From an uncultured Clostridia bacterium (lineage in GTDB: Bacteria; Bacillota; Clostridia; Oscillospirales; Ruminococcaceae), in assembly GCA_947628655.1 (NCBI GenBank), contig CANRAS010000008.1, positions 42,942-106,941 on the forward strand: 64,000 nucleotides of DNA. The letters run 5' to 3'. This document shows positions 42,547 to 51,074 of the stretch, piece by piece. How positions within the stretch are numbered: position 1 is the first letter of the stretch; each line of letters begins with the position of its first letter. The position numbers and the translations under genes are program-made. The notes beneath the pieces are model-generated. The model ran no database searches and was not told where the DNA came from. It saw only the letters and a list, made by a program, of their open reading frames with translations.

Positions 42547-43518
42547 TTACAAATTCAAATCCGACATAATGTCCTCGCTGTCGGAATCCATACCCAGCTG
42601 ACGGAGCAAATCCTTTGCCGCGTTGTATCCCATTTTCTTCTGACGGTTGTTCATCGCCGCGACTTCGAGTATTACCGCAAGGTTGCGCCCAGGCTTTACG
42701 GGGATATTTAACAGTGGCACTTTAACGCCGAGTATCGTCATATAGTGCGTGTCAACGCCCATTCTGTCATACGTCTTTTCGGGGTTCCAGAGTTCCATTT
42801 CCACGACCATATCTATCTTTTCGGACATCTTTACGGAACCGATACCGAAAAGCTGACGCGCGTTTACTATGCCGATACCGCGCAGTTCCAGAAAGTGGCG
42901 TATATTATCGGGCGAAGAACCGACGAGCGTTATATTCGACGCCTTGCGGATTTCCACCGCGTCATCGGCGATAAGTCTATGCCCGCGCTTTATAAGTTCC
43001 ACGGCGGTTTCGCTCTTACCAACGCCGCTCTCGCCCATTATCATAACGCCCTCGCCGTATATCTCTATAAGAACGCCGTGGCGCGTTATTCTCGGCGCTA
43101 ACTGTAAATTGAGGAACGCCATCAGTTTCGAGATGAACACCGTCGTGCTTTCCTCGGTTCGGAGCACGGGTATCTCGTAATTTGGCGCTAACTCCATAAG
43201 TTCGGGGAACACATCGAGGTTACGCGTGATAACGAGCGCGGGAAAACGATACGACAGCAAATCTGCCAACCGCTTTTTGCGCATTTCGCTGTCCAGACTT
43301 TCAAGATATGCGTGTTCCATTTTGCCCATTACCTGAACGCGCTTGTTGTCGAAATAGTCGTAAAATCCCGCGAGCTGAAGTCCGGGGCGGTTTGTATCGT
43401 TGTTAGAAATCAGCGAGTTTTCCCCGTTTTCGGGCATATACAGCGTTTCCAGCTTTAGTTCATCTATCATCTTTTTCAGCGGGAACGAAAAATCCCGCGT
43501 TATTTCTTCAAGGGGCAT
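42547..43518 (-). CDS. hprK: HPr kinase/phosphorylase
   Basis: Phosphorylates HPr Ser46 and controls catabolite repression. The N-terminal domain is followed by P-loop GESGVGKS (162-169), the signature ELRGIGIVN (211-219) and the C-terminal PVKPGRNLAVILEVAAMNNRQKKMG. Length 323 aa. An AAAGGA site precedes the ATG. It is the first gene of a six-gene unit ending with the flavin reductase. Confidence 0.95.
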   Translation of the reverse strand: MPLEEITRDFSFPLKKMIDELKLETLYMPENGENSLISNNDTNRPGLQLAGFYDYFDNKRVQVMGKMEHAYLESLDSEMRKKRLADLLSYRFPALVITRNLDVFPELMELAPNYEIPVLRTEESTTVFISKLMAFLNLQLAPRITRHGVLIEIYGEGVMIMGESGVGKSETAVELIKRGHRLIADDAVEIRKASNITLVGSSPDNIRHFLELRGIGIVNARQLFGIGSVKMSEKIDMVVEMELWNPEKTYDRMGVDTHYMTILGVKVPLLNIPVKPGRNLAVILEVAAMNNRQKKMGYNAAKDLLRQLGMDSDSEDIMSDLNL

Positions 43519-43615
43519 AATAAAACAATCCTTTCCGATGAATTTTTATTGCAAAGCAAATCCTTTCTGCGGATTTGTAATTTTCAAAATAACAGCCTTT
43601 TAAAGGGGTAACTTT

Positions 43616-43644
43616 ATTATAACATATACCGCCGAATATTTCAA
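43616..43644 (-). promoter_or_regulatory. Promoter of the hprK operon
   Basis: Minus strand TTGAAA, 17 bp, TATAAT, with a leader of about 90 nt. Confidence 0.7.
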
Positions 43645-43699
43645 GTGGTTTTTTCAAGCGCGGAAATCTGTTTTTGCACACACCGCGGCCCACGGGTCA

Positions 43700-43836
43700 T
43701 ACCAAACAGCAGGCGTAGCCTGCTGTTTGAGGGCAATCCGCAAAGCGGATTGCTCGACTTCTTACATCGAAAGTTGCGCCCCCTAAGCTACTGTGGATAG
43801 GGGCATTTCTTACGAAAGGGGGCGCAACTTTAACTT
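43700..43836. repeat. Intergenic hairpins between hprK and dtd
   Basis: A CAAACAGCAGGC/GCCTGCTGTTTG hairpin (43706-43731), an AATCCGC-type hairpin (about 43735-43751), a short repeat string, and a nested hairpin with AAAGTTGCGCCCCC arms at 43770-43783 and 43818-43831. The last is a second copy of the element at 12046. No gene. Confidence 0.65.
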
Positions 43837-43837
43837 C

Positions 43838-44275
43838 TTAACCGCTCTCCAGCATTACCGTAAACGGTCCGTCGTTGCATAACTCCACCCGCATATGCGC
43901 TCCGAAAACGCCCTTTTCAACGTGAACTTCACGGGCGCAGAGTTCGCAGAAGTATTCGTATAAGCGCTCCGCCCCGCGCGGTTCTTTCGCGCCGATAAAG
44001 TTCGGGCGGTTTCCGTGACGGCAGTCGGCGTACAATGTGAACTGCGAGATTATCAGCAGTTCCCCGCCGACGTCTTTCAGCGAAAGATTTATCTTTCCGT
44101 TTTCATCGGAGAATATCCGCAGATTTAAGAGTTTGCGCGATAAGCGTTCGCAGTCCTCTTCGGTATCGGGTTCGCCCGCGCCGAAAAGCACGAGATACCC
44201 GCGCCCTATTTTCCCGACGACCGCGCCGTCAACGGAAACGCTTGCGCGTTCGGCTCTTTGAACTAACAGTTTCAT
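43838..44275 (-). CDS. dtd: D-aminoacyl-tRNA deacylase
   Basis: Frees tRNA from mischarged D-amino acids and glycine. Signature strings are LLVQRAERASVSVDG, LIISQFTLYADCRHGNRPNF and the cross-subunit NDGPFTVMLES. Length 145 aa is standard. A GGGGGAA site precedes the ATG. It is the last gene of the ABC-sirtuin-zinc-ribbon-TPM-dtd unit. Confidence 0.95.
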   Translation of the reverse strand: MKLLVQRAERASVSVDGAVVGKIGRGYLVLFGAGEPDTEEDCERLSRKLLNLRIFSDENGKINLSLKDVGGELLIISQFTLYADCRHGNRPNFIGAKEPRGAERLYEYFCELCAREVHVEKGVFGAHMRVELCNDGPFTVMLESG

Positions 44276-44289
44276 AAATTCCCCCGCGC

Positions 44290-45231
44290 TTATCTGTGGT
44301 GACCGCCGCCTCCGCCGTGGTGACCACCGCCGCCTCCGCCTCCGCCGTGACTTCCTCCGCTCGAACTCGACCGCGTGTAAGACGTTGTATATTCGCGGAC
44401 AAATTGGTCTACATTGCGTTTTACGTTCGTCTTGGTATCGTCGATATAGTTCGCCGCGCTAAGCGGTTTTTTCGTCTTGTATTTGCTGACGTTCGCCTTT
44501 ACGACAATGAACGCTATAATAAACGCAACGACGAGCGACCCCAAAAACGTTGTGAAGTGTTCCATTATGTAGGACACAAACAGCGGGCGCGTGCCGTAGG
44601 TTTTTATACTGCGTGCAAATTCAAGGCAGGCGTTGTAGTAGTCGTAACCGCCGTAAGTGTTTGTAGTCGTGTTGTAGGCGTATTCATCTCCGCGCGGATT
44701 TCCTAATTCTCTGTAGATATTATTGAATATCTTGTCAACGCGCGGTCCGATTTTACGCTCGATTTTTCCGTCAACCGAAATGTAGTCCTCTTCCGCATGG
44801 TATTCGGGTTTGTTGTAGGAATTGAGAAACGTGATAACTACCGAAGAACTGTTCATTCCGAAAAGGCTGTCATAAACATATTCCGTGTATCTGGAATCCG
44901 ACCTCCTCAAAAGATTATTCGTGATAACGACAGCCACGTTGCATTTCGCGGATTTCGCGGTATTTGACAGAGCCGAGATGACCTCTTCTTCCTGCGTATC
45001 GGTCAGGCACCTGTCGAGGTCAAGAAGTACCGCGCGCTTGCCGAGCGTTCCCGTTGCGCGAATGTCGGACACGTTGATTTCACCCGTGATTTTCGTGAAG
45101 TCTATACTTCCCGCCAAGTCGTAATCTTCCGCGCGGGCGTTGGTGTTCAGCACGGAGAACGTTAAAACAACCGCCGTGAAAAACAATATCACCGCCGACA
45201 GGCGTTTCTTGATAATTCTGTTAGCTGCCAA
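44290..45231 (-). CDS. TPM-domain membrane protein with Gly/His-rich tail
   Basis: A signal peptide or N-terminal anchor (about 1-33) precedes a TPM (TLP18.3/Psb32/MOLO-1) domain with VLLDLDRCLTDTQEEEVISALSN and CNVAVVITNNL. A membrane helix follows at about 220-245, then a soluble stretch and a C-terminal GGGGGGGGHHGGGGGHHR-like tail that may bind metal or keep the end flexible. The TTG at 45231 is chosen for a GGAGGG site 7 nt upstream; it overlaps the end of the zinc-ribbon gene. Function unknown; the pair is common in Clostridia. Confidence 0.82.
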   Translation of the reverse strand: MAANRIIKKRLSAVILFFTAVVLTFSVLNTNARAEDYDLAGSIDFTKITGEINVSDIRATGTLGKRAVLLDLDRCLTDTQEEEVISALSNTAKSAKCNVAVVITNNLLRRSDSRYTEYVYDSLFGMNSSSVVITFLNSYNKPEYHAEEDYISVDGKIERKIGPRVDKIFNNIYRELGNPRGDEYAYNTTTNTYGGYDYYNACLEFARSIKTYGTRPLFVSYIMEHFTTFLGSLVVAFIIAFIVVKANVSKYKTKKPLSAANYIDDTKTNVKRNVDQFVREYTTSYTRSSSSGGSHGGGGGGGGHHGGGGGHHR

Positions 45232-46315
45232 AGAAGAACCCTCCAAAAAATGTAAGTATAATCGCGAGCGCCAAAAACAGCCCCGCCCCGAACAGGAACG
45301 CTTTCGACTTGCTGACGGGGAGTTCCCCGAACATCGTTCCCGTCTGTCCGTTCATCGCGAACTCATAGTCCTTGTCATTGTAGCGGTAATTGAAAAACCA
45401 CACGGGGAGCATTGCGTAGACGTATTGCTGATTATTGTAGCGTATATTGCATTGAATGTCGGTAAGTGAGGAATACTGCGTTGCCATTTTCTTCATCTCG
45501 TCTTTCGCCGCATTCGCGATACGCGCGTCGAGGTGAGTTGTCGCCTCCTCTTTAGTAACGTCGTATTTCTCCGCGGAACAGCCCGAAAGATAACTCATAT
45601 TAAACGGCTTTATCCCCGAATAGTTAAACGGTTCAATGTTCATCATCAGCGTATCGTCAATGCGCTTTGAGCCGTCATACGGCACGCGCACGAACACCAT
45701 ATCCGCGGTGCGTTCCACATGGAAAACTTTCGTGTTCGTGTAAGTCGTGTTTCCGCGCGTCCAGGAACTTACTATATTACCGACCGCCGTCATATCCGCC
45801 TCTACCTGACCGCTTTTCAGCCAGTACGGAACATACAGCGCGGTGATGTTGTCAATCGCGACCGACGTTGAAAATCCTTTCGGAAGTAAAAACTTGCCTT
45901 TGGTAAATTCCCTGAACTTCGTTTCAACCATATCGCGCGTTGTCGCAAACGGGATAATAAGGTCGGGCTTGAATTCTCCCGAAAGCCGTCCCGAAAGAAT
46001 AACGGGCGTATGGCAGAAGTGACAGCGCGTAGACGCGGTGAGCGAATCGCAGATGACGTTCGCGCCGCAGTTCGGGCAGGAATACAGAGCGCTTTGCCCC
46101 GTGAACTCCTCGGCAGTCTGCTGTTCCTCGGTGAGTTCGGGTTCTGCGGTATCTAAATTAACTCCGCTGTCGCGCTGTTCAAAAATGCTCCTTATTTCGC
46201 TGTCGGTAAACGTGCTGTCGCAGTAGAAACACCTGAACTTTCCGAGCGCGTTGTCATACTCCAAAGCCGCGTTGCAGTTCGGACATTGATATGTAACGGT
46301 CTGAACAGTATCCAT
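45221..46315 (-). CDS. Double zinc-ribbon (TFIIB-type) protein with C-terminal membrane helix
   Basis: Residues 1-35 form one zinc ribbon (CPNC and CFYC) and about 78-103 a second (CPNC and CHFC). A soluble domain of about 230 residues (FATTRDMVETKFREFTKGKFLLPKGF, VPYWLKSGQVEADM, YAMLPVWFFNYRYNDKDYEFAMNGQTG) precedes a C-terminal membrane helix. The soluble part looks like that of Clostridia TFIIB-type zinc-ribbon proteins of unknown function. An AGGAG site precedes the ATG. It overlaps the TPM gene, suggesting they act together at the membrane. Confidence 0.85.
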   Translation of the reverse strand: MDTVQTVTYQCPNCNAALEYDNALGKFRCFYCDSTFTDSEIRSIFEQRDSGVNLDTAEPELTEEQQTAEEFTGQSALYSCPNCGANVICDSLTASTRCHFCHTPVILSGRLSGEFKPDLIIPFATTRDMVETKFREFTKGKFLLPKGFSTSVAIDNITALYVPYWLKSGQVEADMTAVGNIVSSWTRGNTTYTNTKVFHVERTADMVFVRVPYDGSKRIDDTLMMNIEPFNYSGIKPFNMSYLSGCSAEKYDVTKEEATTHLDARIANAAKDEMKKMATQYSSLTDIQCNIRYNNQQYVYAMLPVWFFNYRYNDKDYEFAMNGQTGTMFGELPVSKSKAFLFGAGLFLALAIILTFFGGFFFGS

Positions 46316-46343
46316 TTTTAACTCCTATCTCCAATTAAATTAA

Positions 46344-47045
46344 CTAAACGTTGATCGCCCCTAACACCTTTCCGATGCTGTCGTTTATCACGAGGTCGGC
46401 GTCGGAATTTATGCTCTCTTTATTTATGACAACAAGGTATTTTCCCTTGAAATAGCGGACAAGTCCCGCGGCGGGATAAACGACAAGCGACGTACCGCCG
46501 ATTATCAGCGTATCGGCGTTTTCGATTTCATAAACCGCCCGCGTGATGTTGTCCGTATCAAGACCCTCTTCATATAATACAACATCGGGGCGGATTATTC
46601 CTCCGCAGTCGCACTTCGGAACGCCGTCGCTGTCGAGAATTGCGGACAGCGGGTAGGTCTTTTTGCAGTTTTTGCAATAGTTTCTGTGAACGCTCCCGTG
46701 AAGTTCAATAACGTTGACGCTCCCCGCCGCCTGGTGAAGTCCGTCGATGTTCTGCGTTATGACCGCGTGCAGTTTTCCCGCGCGTTCAAGTTCCGCTAAT
46801 TTCTTGTGCGCGGCGTTCGGCTTTGCTTTCGGGAATATCATCTTCTCGCGGTAAAACTTGTAGAACTCTTCCGTGTGTTCCTCAAAGAACGTGTGCGAAA
46901 CTATCCGTTCGGGCGGGATTACGCTCTGTTGTGAATAAAGCCCGTCCGCGCTCCGAAAATCGGGTATTCCGCTTTCCGTGGAAACGCCCGCGCCGCCAAA
47001 GAAAACTATCCTTTGGCTCTCGTCAATGATTTGCTGTAAAGTCAA
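46344..47045 (-). CDS. Sirtuin, NAD-dependent protein deacylase
   Basis: NAD-binding [18 protein letters not shown], catalytic [13 protein letters not shown] and ELHGSVHR, and a zinc module with CKNC and CDCG. Class III-like bacterial sirtuin of 233 aa. The TTG at 47045 ([11 protein letters not shown]) has an AAAGGGGG site 9 nt upstream; the frame upstream of it would include this site. Removes acetyl or other acyl groups from lysines; target unknown. Confidence 0.93.
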   Translation of the reverse strand: MTLQQIIDESQRIVFFGGAGVSTESGIPDFRSADGLYSQQSVIPPERIVSHTFFEEHTEEFYKFYREKMIFPKAKPNAAHKKLAELERAGKLHAVITQNIDGLHQAAGSVNVIELHGSVHRNYCKNCKKTYPLSAILDSDGVPKCDCGGIIRPDVVLYEEGLDTDNITRAVYEIENADTLIIGGTSLVVYPAAGLVRYFKGKYLVVINKESINSDADLVINDSIGKVLGAINV

Positions 47046-47080
47046 TCTAAATTCCCCCTTTATCAAAACGAACTTCGCTG

Positions 47081-47746
47081 TTACTGTATAAGCCTCCCGT
47101 CCGAAATGCGGACGAGCCGTTTTGCCTTTTTGGCGGTGTCCTCGTTGTGCGTTATCATCACGATTGTTTTGCCCTCTTTGTTGAGGGCGTCCAGAATGTC
47201 CAGCACCTCCGCGCCCGCGTGGCTGTCAAGGTTTCCGCAGGGTTCGTCGGCGAGGATTATCTGCGGTTCTGACGCTATCGCCCGCGCTATCGCAACGCGC
47301 TGCTGCTGTCCGCCCGAAAGTTCCGTAGGACGGTGCAGGGCGCGGTCGGACAGTCCAACGCTGTCCAATGCCGCGAGCGCAATATCCCCGCGCCGCTTTT
47401 TTGGGATTTTCCTGTACAAAAGCGGGAGTTCCACGTTTTCAAGCGCGGTAAGCCCCGCTATCAGGTTGAAGTTCTGAAAGATGAACCCTATCTTCCGACT
47501 GCGGATTTCCGATAATTCGTCCTCGGAAAGCCTGCCGACGTCGCGTTCATCGAGGAAATACCTGCCCGCTGTCGGCGCGTCAAGACAGCCTAAAATGTTC
47601 ATCAGCGTAGACTTCCCCGAACCCGAATTTCCGACAATCGTCACATACTCACCGTCGCTAATATCAAGCGAAACGCCGTCCAGCGCGCGGACAGTATTAC
47701 CGCCGACGGTGTATAATTTGCAAAGGTTTTCCGCATGAATTGACAT
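47081..47746 (-). CDS. Orphan ABC transporter ATP-binding protein (MacB/LolD type)
   Basis: 221 residues with Walker [10 protein letters not shown] (39-47), Q-loop FQNFN, signature ELSGGQQQR, Walker [13 protein letters not shown] and THNED. This is the MacB/LolD/FtsE group, usually paired with a FtsX-like permease. No permease gene is adjacent, so the partner must lie elsewhere or be lost. It heads the unit that continues with the sirtuin gene. Confidence 0.9.
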   Translation of the reverse strand: MSIHAENLCKLYTVGGNTVRALDGVSLDISDGEYVTIVGNSGSGKSTLMNILGCLDAPTAGRYFLDERDVGRLSEDELSEIRSRKIGFIFQNFNLIAGLTALENVELPLLYRKIPKKRRGDIALAALDSVGLSDRALHRPTELSGGQQQRVAIARAIASEPQIILADEPCGNLDSHAGAEVLDILDALNKEGKTIVMITHNEDTAKKAKRLVRISDGRLIQ

Positions 47747-47766
47747 AAAAACACAACACCCTCTAA

Positions 47767-47788
47767 AATAATTTCAATAGAAATTATT
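47767..47788 (-). promoter_or_regulatory. Inverted repeat upstream of the orphan ABC ATPase
   Basis: 9-bp arms AATAATTTC and GAAATTATT with a 4-nt loop, 20 bp upstream of the ATG. A regulator site or a leader hairpin. Confidence 0.45.
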
Positions 47789-47849
47789 GTGCGTTGTTTT
47801 CTTAAATTTATACCCCGCGCCCCGCGCAGAGTGTAAACGCAACCGCCCA

Positions 47850-47892
47850 AGGTCTTATTCTTACCTCTTATCTCTAACCTCTTACTTCTTAT
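47850..47892 (-). repeat. TTAGAGGTAAGAAGT-type run, reversed
   Basis: TTACCTCTTATCTCTAACC-type units lie directly downstream of the glycosyltransferase-like gene. Confidence 0.55.
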
Positions 47893-47895
47893 AGC

Positions 47896-48714
47896 TTACA
47901 GACTATCAATCGCCCCGCAGATATACGCGTAATCGGGAAAGTCGCGCTTAATTCTCTCCCGACATCGGTTTAGAAAATCTAAACGCAGTTCGGGATAATC
48001 GCGCATAGCCTGTTTCGCGCCCCAAAGGTGAGTGAAATCCGCCTGCGGAAAGAAAAGCGCGTCCTTGTCGAGGAGGGTTTTCACGGGCGTACCCGTAAAC
48101 TCCGCGCACATCGCGCAGAGCCGCTGTTCGGCGAACACCATATATTTAAGGAAATCCCCGCCCTTTTCCGCGGACTTCATAAACGCTATAGCCTGCGTGG
48201 TGTAAAATTCCTTGAAATCCTCGTCGGGAATGTATAAAAACGCCGTGTTCAGCGGGAGAACGTCCTCCGAAAAATCGGGCAGGATATGCCCCGATGTCTT
48301 GAAATACGAAAGCGGAGGGTAAATCCCGTCGGAAATATCCTCGCGGTGCGCGGCGATTATCTCGCCGCCGAACGCGGGGTTCTTCCAGACGATAAAATCC
48401 GTGTCGAGCATTACTATCGGAGCGTTCACCGAGCGCAGAGCAAGCAGTTTCCCGCCCGCCCAGAACATCACGGGGTCTATGCCCTCAAGGTCGTCGGCAA
48501 CGCAGACGTTAATATCGTCCCATAGTTCGCAAAGCCCCGCCGCGCGGTAAAATTCTTCGTAAAAACTGTCACAGCACATTGTGATTTTCCCGCCGTTTTT
48601 TCGCCATTGCAATGCGGAAATCGCCGTGCAGTAAAGGTCGAAATCTTCGGGCGCGGGTTTTGTTTTGCCCTTTGCTTTCGCGGGCGCGAATGATGAAATA
48701 TGTATCGCGTTCAA
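47896..48714 (-). CDS. Putative glycosyltransferase-like protein (DxD motif)
   Basis: 272 soluble residues. The string NAPIVMLDTDFIVWKNP has the hydrophobic strand plus DxD layout of GT-A glycosyltransferases, and HLWGAKQ near the C-terminus could provide the metal-binding His. From memory the family resembles DUF6734. The start TTG overlaps the stop of the previous gene (TTGA), so translation is coupled. Substrate and acceptor are unknown. Last gene of a four-gene unit of unknown function. Confidence 0.65.
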   Translation of the reverse strand: MNAIHISSFAPAKAKGKTKPAPEDFDLYCTAISALQWRKNGGKITMCCDSFYEEFYRAAGLCELWDDINVCVADDLEGIDPVMFWAGGKLLALRSVNAPIVMLDTDFIVWKNPAFGGEIIAAHREDISDGIYPPLSYFKTSGHILPDFSEDVLPLNTAFLYIPDEDFKEFYTTQAIAFMKSAEKGGDFLKYMVFAEQRLCAMCAEFTGTPVKTLLDKDALFFPQADFTHLWGAKQAMRDYPELRLDFLNRCRERIKRDFPDYAYICGAIDSL

Positions 48715-49379
48715 CGTCCTCTGACTCCCCGCACAATCGCGAAAAACGAGCTTATAAGCCCGAACACCGTCACCGCTATGCCGATGGGAAGTTCGAGGTT
48801 TACTCCGCTCCCGTCGTTTCCTACGTTTACGACATACGGCAAAGCCGAGGTTTCGGGGTCAAATCCCATTTCTTCTATCACGCCGTTGAAAAGCGGCACC
48901 GCGTCTTTCCTTAACTTCGACACTTTCCCTTTCATCGTCATAACGCTTTCGGGTAATTTTATATCACCGCTGTCAAAGTTTGTTACACACTCCTCAAATT
49001 CATAAGCCATTTTCCGCGCCAATTCCAAATCCGCGCTGTTATATACCGAAAGTGAAATAAACTTCGGCTCCTCCAAATCGTAAGAGGTTTCAAGGGGCAT
49101 TAAATAGTAGTGCGCCGTCGTTTGAGTGTCATACGTTATCCCGAAATACGATTTCGACAAATTCATCGTCGCATATTCGCCCCAAATCTCGCCTATATCG
49201 CCCTCTATAAACCTGCCGTCGTAAAAATCATCGGCGGTCATTTCTTCGATTTTCGCACGGGGTTTTGAAAGTTCCGTCCTGTCCTTTATAGCACCCACTA
49301 TCATAGATATTCCCAAGCCGAAAATCAACAGAAAAATCAGTATCCTGCCGATTTTCCTCACGATATTTACCGCTCCCAT
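48711..49379 (-). CDS. Membrane protein of unknown function with two terminal helices (first of a pair)
   Basis: 222 residues. A membrane helix at about 12-31, an acidic extracytoplasmic domain of about 165 residues and a second helix at about 195-215, ending in a basic tail RGVRGR. No family recognised. A GAGGAGG site precedes the ATG. The same size and topology as the next upstream gene suggest two related subunits, although the sequences are only weakly alike. Confidence 0.75.
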   Translation of the reverse strand: MGAVNIVRKIGRILIFLLIFGLGISMIVGAIKDRTELSKPRAKIEEMTADDFYDGRFIEGDIGEIWGEYATMNLSKSYFGITYDTQTTAHYYLMPLETSYDLEEPKFISLSVYNSADLELARKMAYEFEECVTNFDSGDIKLPESVMTMKGKVSKLRKDAVPLFNGVIEEMGFDPETSALPYVVNVGNDGSGVNLELPIGIAVTVFGLISSFFAIVRGVRGR

Positions 49380-49391
49380 AAAAAAACCTCC

Positions 49392-50060
49392 TCAATATCT
49401 ATGCTTATCCCTGTAGGCTTTCACCGCTATGATAATTATAACCGCCGTGCCGGCGAGCGCCGACGCACCGCCTATGATAATAGGCAAGATCCATTCGTCA
49501 CTGCTTTCATCGGTAATCAAAATCGTACACGGAATGATATGGTGCTGAACATTCGGGCGCATATAGATGTCGAAATCATCGGAGAAATAATCGCCGAGAT
49601 ATTCGGTCAGCATATCGTGCTTATTAAGAGGCATTTCCTGTACTATTCCCCTGAACTCGAAACTCTCTTCACCGCCGTGTTGCATATTGCTGAGCTTTTG
49701 TATAATCTCCTCGTCCGACGAGGCTATAATGCAGTAACGATAATTGTCCTCGTCCTTTGCGTCGGGATTTAACAGCAAAAGGAAATCCTGCCTTTCGCGG
49801 TGTTCTCCGATAGGAAAACCCAAAAGCGTCGGCGTAACGTCCTCGGCGTCGCCTACGCCTATTACTATCTTGTAGCGGTTGTCGATCGTTCCGTTTACGC
49901 GCTGTAAACTCTGTATTTCCGACGGGGACATATAGTCTATTGTGCGTTCCGCGCCGAGCGCAAACTTCAGATAATTCTTCACGCTGAACGCGCACACATA
50001 CCCGCCCGCATAAACCACAAGCACGAGCGCGACTATTGCAATAATTTTCTTAATACTCAT
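49392..50060 (-). CDS. Membrane protein of unknown function with two terminal helices (second of a pair)
   Basis: 222 residues. Helix at about 5-27, extracytoplasmic acidic domain, helix at about 192-212, basic tail KAYRDKHRY. No family recognised. The start lies 5 bp after the stop of the Gly-Ser-Phe-rich gene and has no clear ribosome site, so it is probably translated by coupling. Confidence 0.75.
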   Translation of the reverse strand: MSIKKIIAIVALVLVVYAGGYVCAFSVKNYLKFALGAERTIDYMSPSEIQSLQRVNGTIDNRYKIVIGVGDAEDVTPTLLGFPIGEHRERQDFLLLLNPDAKDEDNYRYCIIASSDEEIIQKLSNMQHGGEESFEFRGIVQEMPLNKHDMLTEYLGDYFSDDFDIYMRPNVQHHIIPCTILITDESSDEWILPIIIGGASALAGTAVIIIIAVKAYRDKHRY

Positions 50061-50065
50061 AAGCG

Positions 50066-50938
50066 TTAAATATTATGTATTCCATATCCGAATTTGTCCA
50101 AAGGGCAAATCATAAGCGTACCGAACATTATGCGGTCGTATTCGTCAAGACCCGCGAGCGCGTTTTCGTCAAATGCGCCGAATACCGCATACGGCGCAAA
50201 ACTGCCGAGCGACGAGGGGAAACTTCCGAACCCCTGCCCGCGAAACGACCCGAACCGCCTTAACATTTCCCAAAAACTAAACGACCCGAACGCAAACGAC
50301 CCAAACGAGCCGTAACCGCCCGTCAGAAATCTGAACAGCCATTCCCATTCATAGCGCGAAAAACTCCCAAGCGAAAACGACCCGAACGAACCGTAACCGC
50401 CCGCCCAGAACCTAAACAGCCATTCCCATTCATACTGCGAAAAACTGCCGAAATAAAACGAGCCGAAACTTCCTGAAAACAACTCGAAAAGCCGTTCCAA
50501 ATACCGATAACTTCCGAATGTGAACGAGCCGTGCGCATACGAGCCTTGCAGGTTTTGGAGCATTTCCCGCGCGCTCCCGAACGCTATAAGCGAATTATAA
50601 GCGCCGAAACTTCCCGCAGAACCGAAAGCGAACCCGTTCGCCGACGAAACGCAGTTTTTATTATCCGCGCCGTTTTGCAAAGCGCCGTCCGCGTTCCCGA
50701 AAGACTTTGCGGGGAGCGGTTTCCCGCCGAACACCTCGGCGAGTTTTTCATTCAGACGGCTGTCGTCGGGCGATATGCGCGAGAGTTTCCGGGCGTATTC
50801 CGCGCCGTCGTTTTCGCTAAGCCATTCGACAAGACTGCCCGCGAGGAAATATCCGCGCAGCGCGGCGATGTCGAGATTGTCGGCAATCTCAACGGCGCTG
50901 TAAATCTTGTGTTTGTTGAGCCACAACGCGCAGTTCAC
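50066..50938 (-). CDS. Gly-Ser-Phe-rich low-complexity repeat protein
   Basis: 290 residues. The N-terminal 95 or so form a globular helical domain (ALWLNKHKIYSAVEIADNL, ALRGYFLAGSLVEWLSEN, KLSRISPDDSRLNEKLAEVFGG). The rest is built of GSF/GSFGSF steps, with a 27-residue unit containing YEWEWLFRF and GGYGSFGSF repeated twice in tandem (81 bp at DNA level). This composition resembles phase-separating FG or SYG polypeptides, but no function is known. The GTG at 50938 has an AGGAGG site 8 nt upstream; the ATG two codons earlier is too close. First gene of a four-gene unit. Confidence 0.8.
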   Translation of the reverse strand: MNCALWLNKHKIYSAVEIADNLDIAALRGYFLAGSLVEWLSENDGAEYARKLSRISPDDSRLNEKLAEVFGGKPLPAKSFGNADGALQNGADNKNCVSSANGFAFGSAGSFGAYNSLIAFGSAREMLQNLQGSYAHGSFTFGSYRYLERLFELFSGSFGSFYFGSFSQYEWEWLFRFWAGGYGSFGSFSLGSFSRYEWEWLFRFLTGGYGSFGSFAFGSFSFWEMLRRFGSFRGQGFGSFPSSLGSFAPYAVFGAFDENALAGLDEYDRIMFGTLMICPLDKFGYGIHNI

Positions 50939-50998
50939 GGGCATTCCCTCCTTTTTTAACGTCCTGTCTGCCGAATAAAGGCAATTCTACACATAATA

Positions 50999-51027
50999 AT
51001 TATAGCACAAATTACAAAGCATTTCAA
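50999..51027 (-). promoter_or_regulatory. Promoter of the Gly-Ser-Phe-rich operon
   Basis: Minus strand TTGAAA, 17 bp, TATAAT. Confidence 0.7.
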
Positions 51028-51074
51028 CCCTTTTAGGAAAATTTTTCAGATTAGTATAATAATGGCAAATAAGC

